Origin: Dermatobacter hominis
Lineage (GTDB): Bacteria; Actinomycetota; Acidimicrobiia; Acidimicrobiales; Microtrichaceae
Direction of reading: 5' to 3'
Assembly: GCF_020715685.1 (NCBI RefSeq)
Contig: NZ_CP085840.1
Coordinates: forward strand, 2,294,001 to 2,358,000
DNA: 64,000 nt
Shown here: positions 40,601-48,579 of the stretch, in pieces
Position numbering within the stretch: position 1 is the first letter of the stretch
Layout: the number at the start of each line of letters is the position of its first letter
Made by a program: the position numbers and the translations under genes
Notes under the pieces: generated by a model
What the model was told of the DNA's origin: nothing
Database searches by the model: none
Seen by the model: only the letters and a program-made list of their open reading frames with translations

Positions 40601-41161
40601 GCCGTGGCCGGTCAGCTGCACCTCGAGCCCGGCCGAGTCGCGGCCTCGCACCTCGAGGCGGTCGAGCGCGGACAGCGCCTGGTGGAGGCTGAGGGCGACG
40701 GCGAGGCCGGCGGGGCCGCCGCCGTCGGCGTCGTAGGTCGGGCCGACGACCTCCTCGACGCCGCGCACGGCACGGAGCCGGTCCCGACCGACGGCCCACA
40801 GCGCGTCCTTGCAGCGGAGCAGCGCGGCGTTCACGGCCTCGAGCTGGCCGGCGGCCGGCGCGGTGTGCGGGTCGTCCAGCTCGGCCTCGAGCACGGCGAC
40901 GGCGCCGCTCAGCTCGTCGACGAGGGCGGCGACCCGACCCGCCGCGGTGCGATCGGCCCGCAGGCTCAGCAGCCCGGGCACGCCGCGGAGCGCGACGTCG
41001 ATCGACTCGAGCGCCTCGGCGGCGGGCTCGAGGCGCGACAGCCGGTCGGTGTCACCGCCGGAGAGCAGGGGGCGCACCGCCTCGAGCGAGGCGACGAGGT
41101 CGGGGGCCGGCGTGGGCTCCCGGTCCGACGGGCGTCGGACGACTGCGATGATCCCACACAC
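37691..41161 (-). CDS. giant GlmS-like glutamine amidotransferase/SIS-domain protein (1156 residues)
   Basis: Resembles glucosamine-6-phosphate synthase (GlmS, about 610 residues) but nearly twice as long. After the start GTG 41161 comes the N-terminal nucleophile in VCGIIAVVRR. Residues about 12-160 are a helical, charged insert absent from GlmS. The amidotransferase then resumes with RGRDSAGLEV, HTRWASIG (about 265), VLNGDVDNH and TTDAKVIP. Two SIS domains follow: VLVIGQGTAAVAG with AISQSGTTTDTNR and SVASTKAF, then AIVGNGPNQIAARELRIKLS with EDKKHIDLSS. The last 320 or so residues match nothing I know. It occupies the usual glmS place between glmM and acpS, so it probably makes glucosamine-6-phosphate, but the sugar-site sequence differs. 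Confidence 0.85.
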   Translation of the reverse strand: MCGIIAVVRRPSDREPTPAPDLVASLEAVRPLLSGGDTDRLSRLEPAAEALESIDVALRGVPGLLSLRADRTAAGRVAALVDELSGAVAVLEAELDDPHTAPAAGQLEAVNAALLRCKDALWAVGRDRLRAVRGVEEVVGPTYDADGGGPAGLAVALSLHQALSALDRLEVRGRDSAGLEVQLTGHGLDPDDPVVRAAIADRSGLSFTDGSVRLVDGVLVVVHKAAAEIGELGDNTAALRAEIRTDALLQRALRSADVDGLVLGHTRWASIGIISEPNAHPQSSDELGRAGGPFVTAVLNGDVDNHADLVAADGLAIPVEITTDAKVIPALVSRGLADDLAPREAFREAVARLEGSVAIGAAATADPDRLLLALRGSGQALYVGVADEAFIVASEPYGLVEETATYLRLDGETPADPDNPVASRGQIVELSADRAGTVEGIGRWSYDGTELPVTADDLTHAQITTRDIDRGEFPHFLLKEITDAPGSFRKTLRGKLIEADGTFRVELTEDSLPADVREGLRSGRLARVLVIGQGTAAVAGQSLAEHLRELLAETEARVEALPATELSGFRLRGDMSDTLAVAISQSGTTTDTNRTVDLLRGRGASVISIVNRRNSDLTDKSDGVLYTSDGRDVEMSVASTKAFYAQVAAGLLLGYAIAEQVPGGRTPEHPEEQELLRALAEVPAALEATLATRPSIAEAARTFAPSRRYWAIVGNGPNQIAARELRIKLSELCYKSIACDATEDKKHIDLSSEPMILVCAAGLVGSTADDVSKEVAIFRAHKAAPIVIASEGDRAFGAALAVLTVPDTHPRLGFVLATMVGHLFGYEAALSIDAQARPLREVRAAVDEAVSSLGGDLQQLRDGEGLLRRLRPVMAPAAAAFMDGLRSGTYDGHLEAGTAVRVAGLFRYALGISPLDAYQVEFGKVGTPGVVLEDLVAGLTSAIEELTRPVDAIKHQAKTVTVGISRSDESLLQVPLVLALVEAGSPRDRLAYSTLRSLGELDPAIVEVVGSTRYAVEHGEDLARAQLVVVDRRGVSASLPSRVDRDHRLRGTKALVAREQELMVARGRADGRLVVIVPETKDGVTTGLQLLHVVLPDSLPAATARAVLQGYRRRYQALKDAVTETEDVFRDDLLAQQSVADLLTVPILDLADRWRS

Positions 41162-41392
41162 GTTGCTGTCCACCTCCAGGCGGTTCCGCCCACCGCCGCC
41201 GGACCGGGCACGGTCCCGGCGGGCGCTCCCGTCGGGGGGACGGGTCACCGAAGTCGTCGGTCGATCCAGTCTACGGGGGTCACGGACCGGGTACCTGTCG
41301 AGGCCACTACGGTGATCCGACCACCCCCCGACCGCACCCCGGCGGTCCCCACCGTCGAGCGCCGCCGTCGAGCGCCGCCCCGAAAGGCCGCC
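41162..41392. promoter_or_regulatory. divergent intergenic region, glmS-like gene and Anbu gene
   Basis: 231 bp between the leftward glmS-like gene and the rightward Anbu gene. It must hold both promoters. I see no convincing -10/-35 pair, no long palindrome and no ribozyme-like glmS element. An AAAGG lies 5 nt before the Anbu start. Confidence 0.4.
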
Positions 41393-42145
41393 GTGACCTA
41401 CTGCATCGCCATGCGCCTCGAAGAGGGGCTCGTCTTCCTCGCCGACACCCGGACCAACGCCGGGGTCGACAACGTCAGCACGTACCGCAAGATGCACGTG
41501 TTCGAGCCGTCGGACGACCGGCTGTTCGTGATCGAGTCGGCCGGCAACCTGGCCACCACCCAGCAGGTGCTCGACCAGATCCAGGCGGACCTCGACAACC
41601 AGGCGCCGGTCAGCCTGGCGACGGTCGCCGACCTGCACGAGGCCGCGCTCTACGTCGGGCGGGTCAGCGTCGCGGTCGGCGAGCAGCACCGTCCCGCGCT
41701 CGACCGCGTCGGCGCCGACGGCACCTGCACGTTGATCCTCGGCGGGCAGGTCCACGGTCACCGGCCCGACGTGCTGATGGTCTACCCGGAGGGCAACTAC
41801 ATCCGGGCGAGCGACGACCGCCCGTTCCTCCAGATCGGCGAGACCAAGTACGGCAAGCACATGCTCGAGCTGGCCGTGGAGGAGCACCTCGGGCTGGGCG
41901 ACGCGATCAAGGTCGCGATCGCGTCGATGGTGTCGACCGCGCTGGCCAACCTGTCGGTCGGGCCGCCCTACGACCTCGCCGTGTACCGCAACGGCTCGCT
42001 CGAGCTGCAGGAGACCCGGATCGAGGACGACAGCGCGATCCTCGGGATCGTCCAGGACCGCTGGCGCACCCACCTGCTGATGGCGCTGCGCGAGCTGCCC
42101 GACTTCGACCCCGACGACCTCGCCGGCTCCCTCGGGATCGGCTGA
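41393..42145 (+). CDS. Anbu-type proteasome-related peptidase
   Basis: A 250-residue Ntn-hydrolase of the bacterial proteasome homologue class. It starts V-T-Y-C-I-A-M-R-L-E-E-G, so removal of the first residue would expose Thr as nucleophile. The signature LVFLADTRTNAGVDNVSTYR is typical of Anbu, as are KMHVF, FVIESAGNLATTQQV, YPEGNYIRA and GETKYGKHMLE. The start is GTG 41393 with AAAGG 5 nt upstream. Anbu is often found with transglutaminase-like, alpha-E and ATP-grasp genes; none is present here. Its natural substrate is unknown. Confidence 0.9.
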   Translation: MTYCIAMRLEEGLVFLADTRTNAGVDNVSTYRKMHVFEPSDDRLFVIESAGNLATTQQVLDQIQADLDNQAPVSLATVADLHEAALYVGRVSVAVGEQHRPALDRVGADGTCTLILGGQVHGHRPDVLMVYPEGNYIRASDDRPFLQIGETKYGKHMLELAVEEHLGLGDAIKVAIASMVSTALANLSVGPPYDLAVYRNGSLELQETRIEDDSAILGIVQDRWRTHLLMALRELPDFDPDDLAGSLGIG

Positions 42146-42157
42146 TCCCGCCGGCCG

Positions 42158-43507
42158 TCAGGCCAGGGACTCGACGGCGGCGACCAGCGTGTCGACCGCC
42201 GCCGCGGCCTCGGCCTCGGTCGGCGCCTCGGCCATCACGCGCACGACCGGCTCGGTGCCCGACGGGCGCAGCAGCACGCGGCCCCGGTCGCCCAGCTCGG
42301 CCGACACCTCGGCCACCTCGGCCGACAGGCGGTCGGCGACGTCGGGCATCGGCGTCCCGACGCGCACGTTGCGCAGCACCTGCGGCAGCTTCGTCATCGC
42401 CGCGTCGACCAGGTCGCCGAGCGGCGCGCCCTCGCGGACGACCAGGTCGGCGAGCACGACCGCGCTGAGGAGGCCGTCGCCCGTGGTGCCGAGGTCGCCG
42501 AACACGAGGTGGCCCGACTGCTCGCCGCCCAGGCTGAACCCGCCGTCGGCCATGGCGGCGAGCACGTAGCGGTCGCCGACCGCCGTCTCGACGACCGTGA
42601 TGCCCTGGCGGCCCATCGCCTGTCGGAACCCGAGGTTCGACATGACGGTCACGACGACGGTGTCCTCGGACAGCCGGCCGCGGTCGCGCAGATCGGTCGC
42701 GCAGAGGGCGAGGATCTGGTCGCCGTCGACCAGCCGGCCCCGCTCGTCGACCGCGAGCAGCCGATCGGCGTCGCCGTCGAACGCGAGCCCGAGGTGCGCC
42801 CGCTCCTCGACCACCGCGCGCTGCAGCGCCTCGGGGTGCGTGGACCCGCAGCCGTCATTGATGTTGGTCCCGTCGGGCTCGGCGAACAGGACGAGCACCT
42901 CGGCGCCCAGGTCGGCGAGCACGTCGGGGGCGATGGCCGACACCGCGCCGTTGGCGCAGTCGACGACGACGCGCAGCCCGTCGAGGCGCCGGCCCTCGGT
43001 GACGCCCTCGATGGACGCCGCGTAGTCGTCGGCGAGCGAGACGTCGGCCAGCAACGAGCCGACCTCGGCACCGACCGGCGCGCCGTCGAGCGGCTCGCCG
43101 GCGTGGTCGGCGAGCGACAGCGCGTCGGCGATCACCGCCTCGACCGCGGCCTGCTGGTCGTCGCTCAGCTTCAGGCCACCCGGCGCGAAGAGCTTGATGC
43201 CGTTGTCGGCGTAGGCGTTGTGCGACGCCGAGATCACGACGCCCACGACCTGATCACGCTCGGACGCGAAGGCGACGGCCGGGGTGGGCACGACGCCGGC
43301 GAGCACGGCGTCCGCGCCCTCGGCGCACACGCCGGCCGCGAGGGCGGCCTCGAGCAGCGGTCCCGAGCGCCGGGTGTCGCGGCCGATGACGACGCGCCGG
43401 GCCCCGAAGGCCCGGACGGCCGCACGGCCGATGGCGAGCGCGATCTCCGGGGTGAGGTCGCGGCCGGCGACCCCGCGCACCCCGTCCGTGCCGAAGCGGA
43501 CGGTCAC
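42158..43507 (-). CDS. glmM: phosphoglucosamine mutase
   Basis: Converts glucosamine-6-phosphate to glucosamine-1-phosphate for peptidoglycan, 449 residues. FGTDGVRGVAG opens the protein. The phosphoserine loop is VVISASHNAYADNGIK. The metal-binding loop is AFDGDADRLLAVD, and the sugar loop is GGEQSGH. The phosphate-binding end is RPSGTEPVVRVMAE. The start is GTG 43507, 10 bp after rpsI. Its substrate is expected to come from the GlmS-like enzyme encoded nearby. Confidence 0.97.
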   Translation of the reverse strand: MTVRFGTDGVRGVAGRDLTPEIALAIGRAAVRAFGARRVVIGRDTRRSGPLLEAALAAGVCAEGADAVLAGVVPTPAVAFASERDQVVGVVISASHNAYADNGIKLFAPGGLKLSDDQQAAVEAVIADALSLADHAGEPLDGAPVGAEVGSLLADVSLADDYAASIEGVTEGRRLDGLRVVVDCANGAVSAIAPDVLADLGAEVLVLFAEPDGTNINDGCGSTHPEALQRAVVEERAHLGLAFDGDADRLLAVDERGRLVDGDQILALCATDLRDRGRLSEDTVVVTVMSNLGFRQAMGRQGITVVETAVGDRYVLAAMADGGFSLGGEQSGHLVFGDLGTTGDGLLSAVVLADLVVREGAPLGDLVDAAMTKLPQVLRNVRVGTPMPDVADRLSAEVAEVSAELGDRGRVLLRPSGTEPVVRVMAEAPTEAEAAAAVDTLVAAVESLA

Positions 43508-43517
43508 TGCGGTGGGA

Positions 43518-43910
43518 TCAGCGCTTGGAGTACTGCGGAGCCTTGCGGGCCTTCTTGAGGCCGTACTTCTTGGACTCCTTCTCGCGGGCGTCGCGGGACA
43601 GGAACCCGGCCTTCTTGAGCGTGGGCCGCAGCTCGGGGTCGAGCTCCACCAGCGAGCGGGCGATGCCCAGGCGGATGGCGCCGGCCTGGCCGGTCACGCC
43701 GCCGCCGTGCAGGGTCGCGTCGACGTCGTAGACCTCGTTCGTCGAGGTGACTCGCAGCGGCTCCGTGAGGATCATCCGGTGCGTGGCGTTCGGGAAGTAG
43801 TCCTCGACCGGGCGCTTGTTGATCGTGATGACGCCGGTGCCGGGCCGCAGCCGGACCCGGGCGACCGCCCGCTTGCGACGGCCGGTGGTCTGGGTGAGAG
43901 GGGTGGTCAT
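43518..43910 (-). CDS. rpsI: 30S ribosomal protein S9
   Basis: A 130-residue small-subunit protein whose C-terminal tail touches P-site tRNA. It has [19 protein letters not shown], a [20 protein letters not shown] core and the basic end [12 protein letters not shown]. It lies 15 bp after rplM and is co-transcribed with it, as in most bacteria. Confidence 0.98.
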   Translation of the reverse strand: MTTPLTQTTGRRKRAVARVRLRPGTGVITINKRPVEDYFPNATHRMILTEPLRVTSTNEVYDVDATLHGGGVTGQAGAIRLGIARSLVELDPELRPTLKKAGFLSRDAREKESKKYGLKKARKAPQYSKR

Positions 43911-43925
43911 CTCTGCTCGTCTCCG

Positions 43926-44384
43926 TTACGAACGCGCCCGGGCGTCCGCGAGGTCCAAGGTCTGGGGCTGCTGGGCAGCGTGCGGGTGGGTCGGGCCGGC
44001 GTACACCTTGAGCTTCTTGAGCATCTGGCGGCCGAGCCGGTTCTTCGGGAGCATGCCGCGGATCGTGCGGCGGACCGCCTGCTCCGGCTTCTCCTGGAGG
44101 AGGGTCGCGTACGTGGTCGAGCGGATGCCGCCCGGGTAGCCGGTGTGGTGGTACACCTGCTTGTCCTCGGCCTTGCCGGCCGTGAGGACGACCTTGTCGG
44201 CGTTCACGATGATGACGTGGTCGCCGGTGTCGAGGTGCGGGGTGTACATGGCCTTGTGCTTGCCGCGGAGGATCCGGGCCACCTCGGTGGCCATCCGGCC
44301 GAGGGTCAGGCCCTCGGCGTCGACGACGTACCAGCCGCGCTCGATCTCGTCTGCTCGTGGCGAATAGGTGCGCACAGCGCTCAC
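43926..44384 (-). CDS. rplM: 50S ribosomal protein L13
   Basis: A 152-residue large-subunit assembly protein. WYVVDAEGLTLGRMATEVAR, LRGKHKAMYTPHLDTGDHVI and the late MLPKNRLGRQMLKKLKVY are conserved. GTG 44384 is chosen over the upstream extension, which is arginine-rich; GTG 44375 is also possible. A promoter candidate lies at 44574-44603. Confidence 0.97.
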   Translation of the reverse strand: MSAVRTYSPRADEIERGWYVVDAEGLTLGRMATEVARILRGKHKAMYTPHLDTGDHVIIVNADKVVLTAGKAEDKQVYHHTGYPGGIRSTTYATLLQEKPEQAVRRTIRGMLPKNRLGRQMLKKLKVYAGPTHPHAAQQPQTLDLADARARS

Positions 44385-44573
44385 TCTCTCGGTTCTCCGG
44401 ATCTGCACCGACCGCCCGGTCGTGCAGTGCTCGGACGGGCGCCGCGCCGTGCGGCAGGGTCCGAGCAGGGCTCTCGCGTCATGACGACGGGCCCGACCGA
44501 CGGGGGTGGATCGGATCGGCGGGTCCCCGGTGAAGAGGTGCACCACGCGTCCGACCGCTCGGGCCGACGGGCA

Positions 44574-44603
44574 AGCGTACGGGGTCCATGCCGCGAAGTG
44601 CAA
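44574..44603 (-). promoter_or_regulatory. candidate promoter for rplM-rpsI-glmM
   Basis: Reading leftward: -35 TTGCAC, 18-nt spacer, -10 TACGCT, in the 255-bp gap between truA and rplM. It fits a vegetative sigma factor. It would give a leader of about 180 nt. Confidence 0.45.
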
Positions 44604-44639
44604 GCGGCCCCGGGCGCCCGGGCGCCCCCGACCGCGGGC

Positions 44640-45515
44640 TCAGTACCCGACCTCCCAGAGCACCAGCCCGCGGGGCGGGGCGAGCTGGCCGGCCCGGGCC
44701 CGGTCGAGGGAGCCGATGGCCGCCCGCACGTCATCGGGCGCCCGGCGGCCGCGGCCGACGTCGACGAGCATGCCGACGATGCTGCGGACCATCTGGTGGC
44801 AGAACGCGCTGGCGGTGATCTCGAACCTCAGCAGCCCGCGGCCGTCCGGGTCGTCGGCCGTCCAGCCCGCGGCGAGCACCCGCCGCACGAGCGAGACCGG
44901 GTCCGCGTCGGGGTCGGCGGGTCTGGGGCGGCGGCAGAAGCACGAGAAGTCGTGCTCGCCGAGCAGGTGGGCGCACGCCGCCTGCATCCGGTCGAGGTCG
45001 AGGGGCTGGTCGACCCACCACGACGTCGGGGCGAGGAACGGGTCGGGCACCTCTCGGTTGAGCACCAGGTACCGGTAGGTGCGGCTCGTGGCCGAGAAGC
45101 GGGCGTCGAACCCGTCGTCGACGGATGACGCCGCGCCCACCACGATCGCCGGCCCGAGCAGGCCGTTCAGCGAGTCGCGCAGCCGGACGAGCGCCGCGGC
45201 CCGGAGGTCGGGCGCCCCGCCGTGGAGCCGGCTGCCGGCACGGGCCCGGGCCCGCTCCCCCACCGCGTCCAGCGCCGCGACGGGCACGTCGAGCGACACC
45301 ACCTGGCCCCGGGCGTGGACCCCGGCGTCGGTCCGGCCGGCGCAGGTCAGCTCGACGGGCACCTGCAGGACGCGCTCGAGCGCGTCGCGGAGCGACCCGC
45401 CGACGGTGGCGACGCCGCGGTTCTCGGCGAAGCCGTGGAACCCCGAGCCGTCGTACGCCACGTCGAGCCGCAGCCGGACCGTCGAGCCCTCCCCCTGCGT
45501 TCTCATGTCATCCAT
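44640..45515 (-). CDS. truA: tRNA pseudouridine synthase A
   Basis: Makes pseudouridine at positions 38-40 of tRNA anticodon stems. The catalytic Asp is in LTCAGRTDAGVHARGQVVSL. VAYDGSGFHGFAEN opens the fold, and SCFCRRP and FCHQMVRSIVGMLVDVGRGR complete it. The 291-residue protein could start at ATG 45515 or ATG 45506; neither has a good ribosome binding site. It follows the rplQ gene in the usual order, after a hairpin. Confidence 0.95.
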   Translation of the reverse strand: MDDMRTQGEGSTVRLRLDVAYDGSGFHGFAENRGVATVGGSLRDALERVLQVPVELTCAGRTDAGVHARGQVVSLDVPVAALDAVGERARARAGSRLHGGAPDLRAAALVRLRDSLNGLLGPAIVVGAASSVDDGFDARFSATSRTYRYLVLNREVPDPFLAPTSWWVDQPLDLDRMQAACAHLLGEHDFSCFCRRPRPADPDADPVSLVRRVLAAGWTADDPDGRGLLRFEITASAFCHQMVRSIVGMLVDVGRGRRAPDDVRAAIGSLDRARAGQLAPPRGLVLWEVGY

Positions 45516-45570
45516 GCGTCAGACAGCCCGCTCTCTGGCGTCAGAAACGGGGCGGGGGGCCAAAACGGCG

Positions 45571-45598
45571 AAACGGGGCGACCCGGAGGCCGCCCCGT
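45571..45598 (-). terminator. terminator downstream of rplQ
   Basis: Reading leftward, ACGGGGCGGCC and GGTCGCCCCGT form a stem with one mismatch and a short loop, followed by TTT and a further TTTT. It lies just after the rplQ stop codon, so it ends the rpoA-rplQ operon before truA. Confidence 0.7.
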
Positions 45599-45611
45599 CC
45601 GTTCCGATCGT

Positions 45612-45968
45612 TCAGACCAGCTCGAGCTTGGCCATCGGGGCGTTGTCCCCGTGGCGGGTGCCGAGCTTCAGGATCCGCGTGTAGCCGCCCGGCCGGGTGG
45701 CGTAGCGGGGACCGATCTCGTCCATGAGGATCGCAGCGATCTCCTGGTCACCGATGTAGGCGAGGATCTGGCGGTGGTTGTGCAGACCGCCCTTCTTCGC
45801 CTTGGTGATCAGCTTCTCGGCGATCGGGCGCACCGCCTTGGCCTTGGCCTCGGTGGTGACGATCCCGGTGGGCGACGCGACGAGCGACGCCACGAGGTTG
45901 GCCATGATCTGGCGCTGGTGCTTGGCGCTACCGCCGAAGGCGCGCCCCTTCTTGGGAGTGGCAGGCAT
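45612..45968 (-). CDS. rplQ: 50S ribosomal protein L17
   Basis: A 118-residue large-subunit protein. LGGSAKHQRQIMANLVASLV (here FGGSAKHQ), TEAKAKAVRPIAEKLITKAK and YTRILKLGTRHGDNAPMA are conserved. It starts 17 bp after rpoA and closes the alpha operon. Confidence 0.97.
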   Translation of the reverse strand: MPATPKKGRAFGGSAKHQRQIMANLVASLVASPTGIVTTEAKAKAVRPIAEKLITKAKKGGLHNHRQILAYIGDQEIAAILMDEIGPRYATRPGGYTRILKLGTRHGDNAPMAKLELV

Positions 45969-45985
45969 GTCTCAGTGGCTCCGGT

Positions 45986-46921
45986 TCAGTCCCGACCACG
46001 GAGCGACAGGCCCCGCTCGTCGAGCTTCTCGATGACTTCGTCCAGCGACTTCTGACCGAAGTTGGTGATGGCGAGCAGGTCGTCCTCGGACTTCTGCAGC
46101 AGCTCGCCCACCGTGTTGACCTGGGCCCGCTTCAGGCAGTTGCGCGGACGCTCCGAGAGGTCGAGCTCCTCGATGGCGAGCTCGAGGTCGGGCGACGTGG
46201 CGACGGCGGCGGCGGCCTCGGTGAGGGTCAGGCCCTCGGGCTCCTCCGACATCTGCTCGACGAGCTCGACGAGCGACTTCAGCGTGGCGCCGGCCGAGGC
46301 CAGGGCGTCGCGCGGCGTCACCGACGAGTCGGTCTCGATGTCGAGCACCAGGCGGTCGTAGTTGGTCGACTGCTCGACGCGGGTCGGCTCGACCGAGAAC
46401 GTGACCCGGCGGACAGGCGAGAAGATCGCGTCGATCGGGATGACGCCGATCGTCGAGCTGCTGCGGCCGAGCGCCGACAGGTAGCCCTTGCCGCGGTCGA
46501 CGGTGAGGTCGACGGCCAGGCGGGCCTTGCCGTTCAGCGTGGCGATGTGCAGGTCGGGGTTCAGGATCTCCACGTCGGACGTGGCCTGGATGTCACCGGC
46601 GGTCACCTCGGCCGGGCCGCGCACGTCCAGGCGGAGCGTGATCGGGTCGTCGGAGGTGGAGGTGAGGACCACGTCCTTCAGGTTGAGGATGATGTCGGTG
46701 ACGTCCTCGGTCACGCCGGTGAGCGTGTCGAACTCGTGCAGGGCGTCGTCGAAGCGGACCTCGGTGATGGCCGCGCCGGGGATCGACGACAGCAGGGTCC
46801 GGCGCAGGGAGTTGCCGAGCGTGTGGCCGAAGCCGGGCTCCAACGGGCTGATGGCGAACCGCTGGCGGTTGGCCTCTTCCTCGTCGATGGCCTCCACGGT
46901 GGGGCGTTGGATGACGAGCAT
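45986..46921 (-). CDS. rpoA: DNA-directed RNA polymerase alpha subunit
   Basis: The assembly platform of RNA polymerase, 311 residues. The N-terminal domain has RFAISPLEPGFGHTLGNSLR and RTLLSSIPGAAITEVRFD. The C-terminal DNA-binding domain has LDLSERPRNCLKRAQVNTVG and LLAITNFGQKSLDEVIEKL. ATG 46921 is the start; an in-frame upstream extension is spurious. It follows rpsD after 62 bp. Confidence 0.98.
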   Translation of the reverse strand: MLVIQRPTVEAIDEEEANRQRFAISPLEPGFGHTLGNSLRRTLLSSIPGAAITEVRFDDALHEFDTLTGVTEDVTDIILNLKDVVLTSTSDDPITLRLDVRGPAEVTAGDIQATSDVEILNPDLHIATLNGKARLAVDLTVDRGKGYLSALGRSSSTIGVIPIDAIFSPVRRVTFSVEPTRVEQSTNYDRLVLDIETDSSVTPRDALASAGATLKSLVELVEQMSEEPEGLTLTEAAAAVATSPDLELAIEELDLSERPRNCLKRAQVNTVGELLQKSEDDLLAITNFGQKSLDEVIEKLDERGLSLRGRD

Positions 46922-46983
46922 CTGATGCGTACCTCGGTACTGGGCGGGCGGGTTCGTGCGGACGGGGGTGAGCGGAGCCGGGT

Positions 46984-47601
46984 CTACTTGGAGTAGAGCT
47001 CGACGATGAGCTGCTCGCGCACCGGGACGTCGATGTGCTCCCGCAGCGGCAGCTCTCGGACGGTGACCTCCTGGCCCCCGTCGGCCGTGTCCAGCCACGG
47101 GGCGGCCGGGCGGCCGAGGGTGTCCATGTTCCACTGGATGACCAGCATCTGGCGGGACTTCTCGCGCAGGCGGACGACGTCGCCCTTGCGGACCCGGTAG
47201 CTGGGCACGTTCACCCGGCGACCGTTGACCTCGATGTGGCCGTGGGTCACGAACTGGCGGGCCTGCGGGCGGGTGGCGGCCCAGCCGGCGCGGTAGACGA
47301 CGTTGTCGAGGCGCTGCTCGCAGTAGCGGAGCAGGTTCTCGCCGGTCACGCCCTGGCGGCGGTTCGCCTCCTCGTAGAGGTTGCGGAACTGCTTCTCGGT
47401 CATGCCGTAGGCGAAGCGGGCCTTCTGCTTCTCCTGGAGCTGCAGCAGGTACTCGGAGACGTTGCCCCGGCGGCGGGTGCGGCCGTGCTCGCCCGGCGGG
47501 TACGGGCGCTTCTCCATGGCGATGTTCTCGCCGTTGGTGCCCCAGATGTTCGTGCCGAGCCGGCGCGAGACGCGGGCGCGGGGACCGGTGTAGCGGGACA
47601 T
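46984..47601 (-). CDS. rpsD: 30S ribosomal protein S4
   Basis: A primary 16S-binding assembly protein of 205 residues. It begins MSRYTGPRARVSRRLGT, has the S4 RNA-binding domain (RQFVTHGHIEVNGRRVNVPS) and ends VREQLIVELYSK. No zinc cysteines are present at the N terminus, so it is the C-minus form. It follows rpsK by 4 bp. Confidence 0.98.
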   Translation of the reverse strand: MSRYTGPRARVSRRLGTNIWGTNGENIAMEKRPYPPGEHGRTRRRGNVSEYLLQLQEKQKARFAYGMTEKQFRNLYEEANRRQGVTGENLLRYCEQRLDNVVYRAGWAATRPQARQFVTHGHIEVNGRRVNVPSYRVRKGDVVRLREKSRQMLVIQWNMDTLGRPAAPWLDTADGGQEVTVRELPLREHIDVPVREQLIVELYSK

Positions 47602-47605
47602 GACC

Positions 47606-48004
47606 TCAGAGCCTCCGACGCTTGGGGGGACGGCAGCCGTTGTGCGGCACGGGGGTGACGTCCTTGATGCCCGTCACCTCGATGCCGACGTTCTGGATGG
47701 AGCGGATCGCGGTCTCGCGGCCCGAGCCCGGGCCCTTCACCACGATGTCGACCTTGCGCACGCCGTGCTCCATGGCCCGGCGGGCGGCCTGCTCGGCGGC
47801 CAGCTGGGCCGCGAACGGGGTCGACTTGCGGGAGCCCTTGAACCCGGCGTTGCCGGCGGAGGCCCAGGCGAGCACGTTGCCCTCGAGGTCGGTGATCGAG
47901 ATGATCGTGTTGTTGAACGAGGACTTGATGTGCGCGACGCCGTGGGTGACGTGCTTGCGCTCCTTCTTCCGGGGACGACGGCCCCCGGCCGGTGGCTTTG
48001 CCAT
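47606..48004 (-). CDS. rpsK: 30S ribosomal protein S11
   Basis: A 132-residue platform protein near the E site. [40 protein letters not shown] and the end [19 protein letters not shown] are conserved. Its start overlaps the rpsM stop codon by one base (TAATG). Confidence 0.98.
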   Translation of the reverse strand: MAKPPAGGRRPRKKERKHVTHGVAHIKSSFNNTIISITDLEGNVLAWASAGNAGFKGSRKSTPFAAQLAAEQAARRAMEHGVRKVDIVVKGPGSGRETAIRSIQNVGIEVTGIKDVTPVPHNGCRPPKRRRL

Positions 48005-48381
48005 TACTTGCGGACCTTCTTCTTGCCGGCGACGGTCTTCTTGGGACCCTTGCGGGTGCGGGCGTTGGTGTGGGTGCGCTGGCCGCGCACGGGCAGGCCG
48101 CGACGATGGCGGAGCCCCTGGTAGCAGCCGATCTCCATCTTGCGCTTGATGTTCTGGTTGACCTCGCGGCGGAGGTCGCCCTCGACCTTGTAGCCCTCCT
48201 CGATCACCGAGCGGAGCTTGGTCACCTCGGAGTCCGTGAGGTCACGGACCCGGGTCGACGGATCGATGTCGGCGGCCTCGCAGATCTGCTCCGAGGCGGT
48301 CCGGCCGATGCCGTAGATGTAGGTGAGGGAGATGACGAGGCGCTTCTCCCGCGGGATGTCGACGCCGGCGATGCGTGCCAT
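48004..48381 (-). CDS. rpsM: 30S ribosomal protein S13
   Basis: A 125-residue head protein contacting the 50S subunit and P-site tRNA. It begins [20 protein letters not shown], then [14 protein letters not shown], and has the basic end [20 protein letters not shown]. It lies 37 bp after rpmJ. Confidence 0.98.
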   Translation of the reverse strand: MARIAGVDIPREKRLVISLTYIYGIGRTASEQICEAADIDPSTRVRDLTDSEVTKLRSVIEEGYKVEGDLRREVNQNIKRKMEIGCYQGLRHRRGLPVRGQRTHTNARTRKGPKKTVAGKKKVRK

Positions 48382-48418
48382 GTGTAGCTGTCCTGCTTCC
48401 TGTGGTGGCGAGAGCTGC

Positions 48419-48532
48419 TCAGCCCTGGCGCTGCTTGTGGCGCGGGTTGTCGCAGATGACCATCACCCGGCCGTTGCGGCGGATGACACGGCACTTCTCG
48501 CAGATCTTCTTGACGCTGGGCTTGACCTTCAT
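48419..48532 (-). CDS. rpmJ: 50S ribosomal protein L36
   Basis: The smallest large-subunit protein, 37 residues, starting at ATG 48532. [20 protein letters not shown] and [13 protein letters not shown] hold the Cys-Cys-Cys-His zinc site, so it is the zinc-binding form. It lies between infA and rpsM, its usual place. Confidence 0.97.
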   Translation of the reverse strand: MKVKPSVKKICEKCRVIRRNGRVMVICDNPRHKQRQG

Positions 48533-48579
48533 GCGGACTTCTCGATCAGTCGTCGGCGGACGGGCGCCCGCCGGAGCTG

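Noticed and set aside
41162-41392. A glmS ribozyme upstream of the glmS-like gene
   Set aside because: The ribozyme core is not seen, and it is mainly a feature of Gram-positive Firmicutes.
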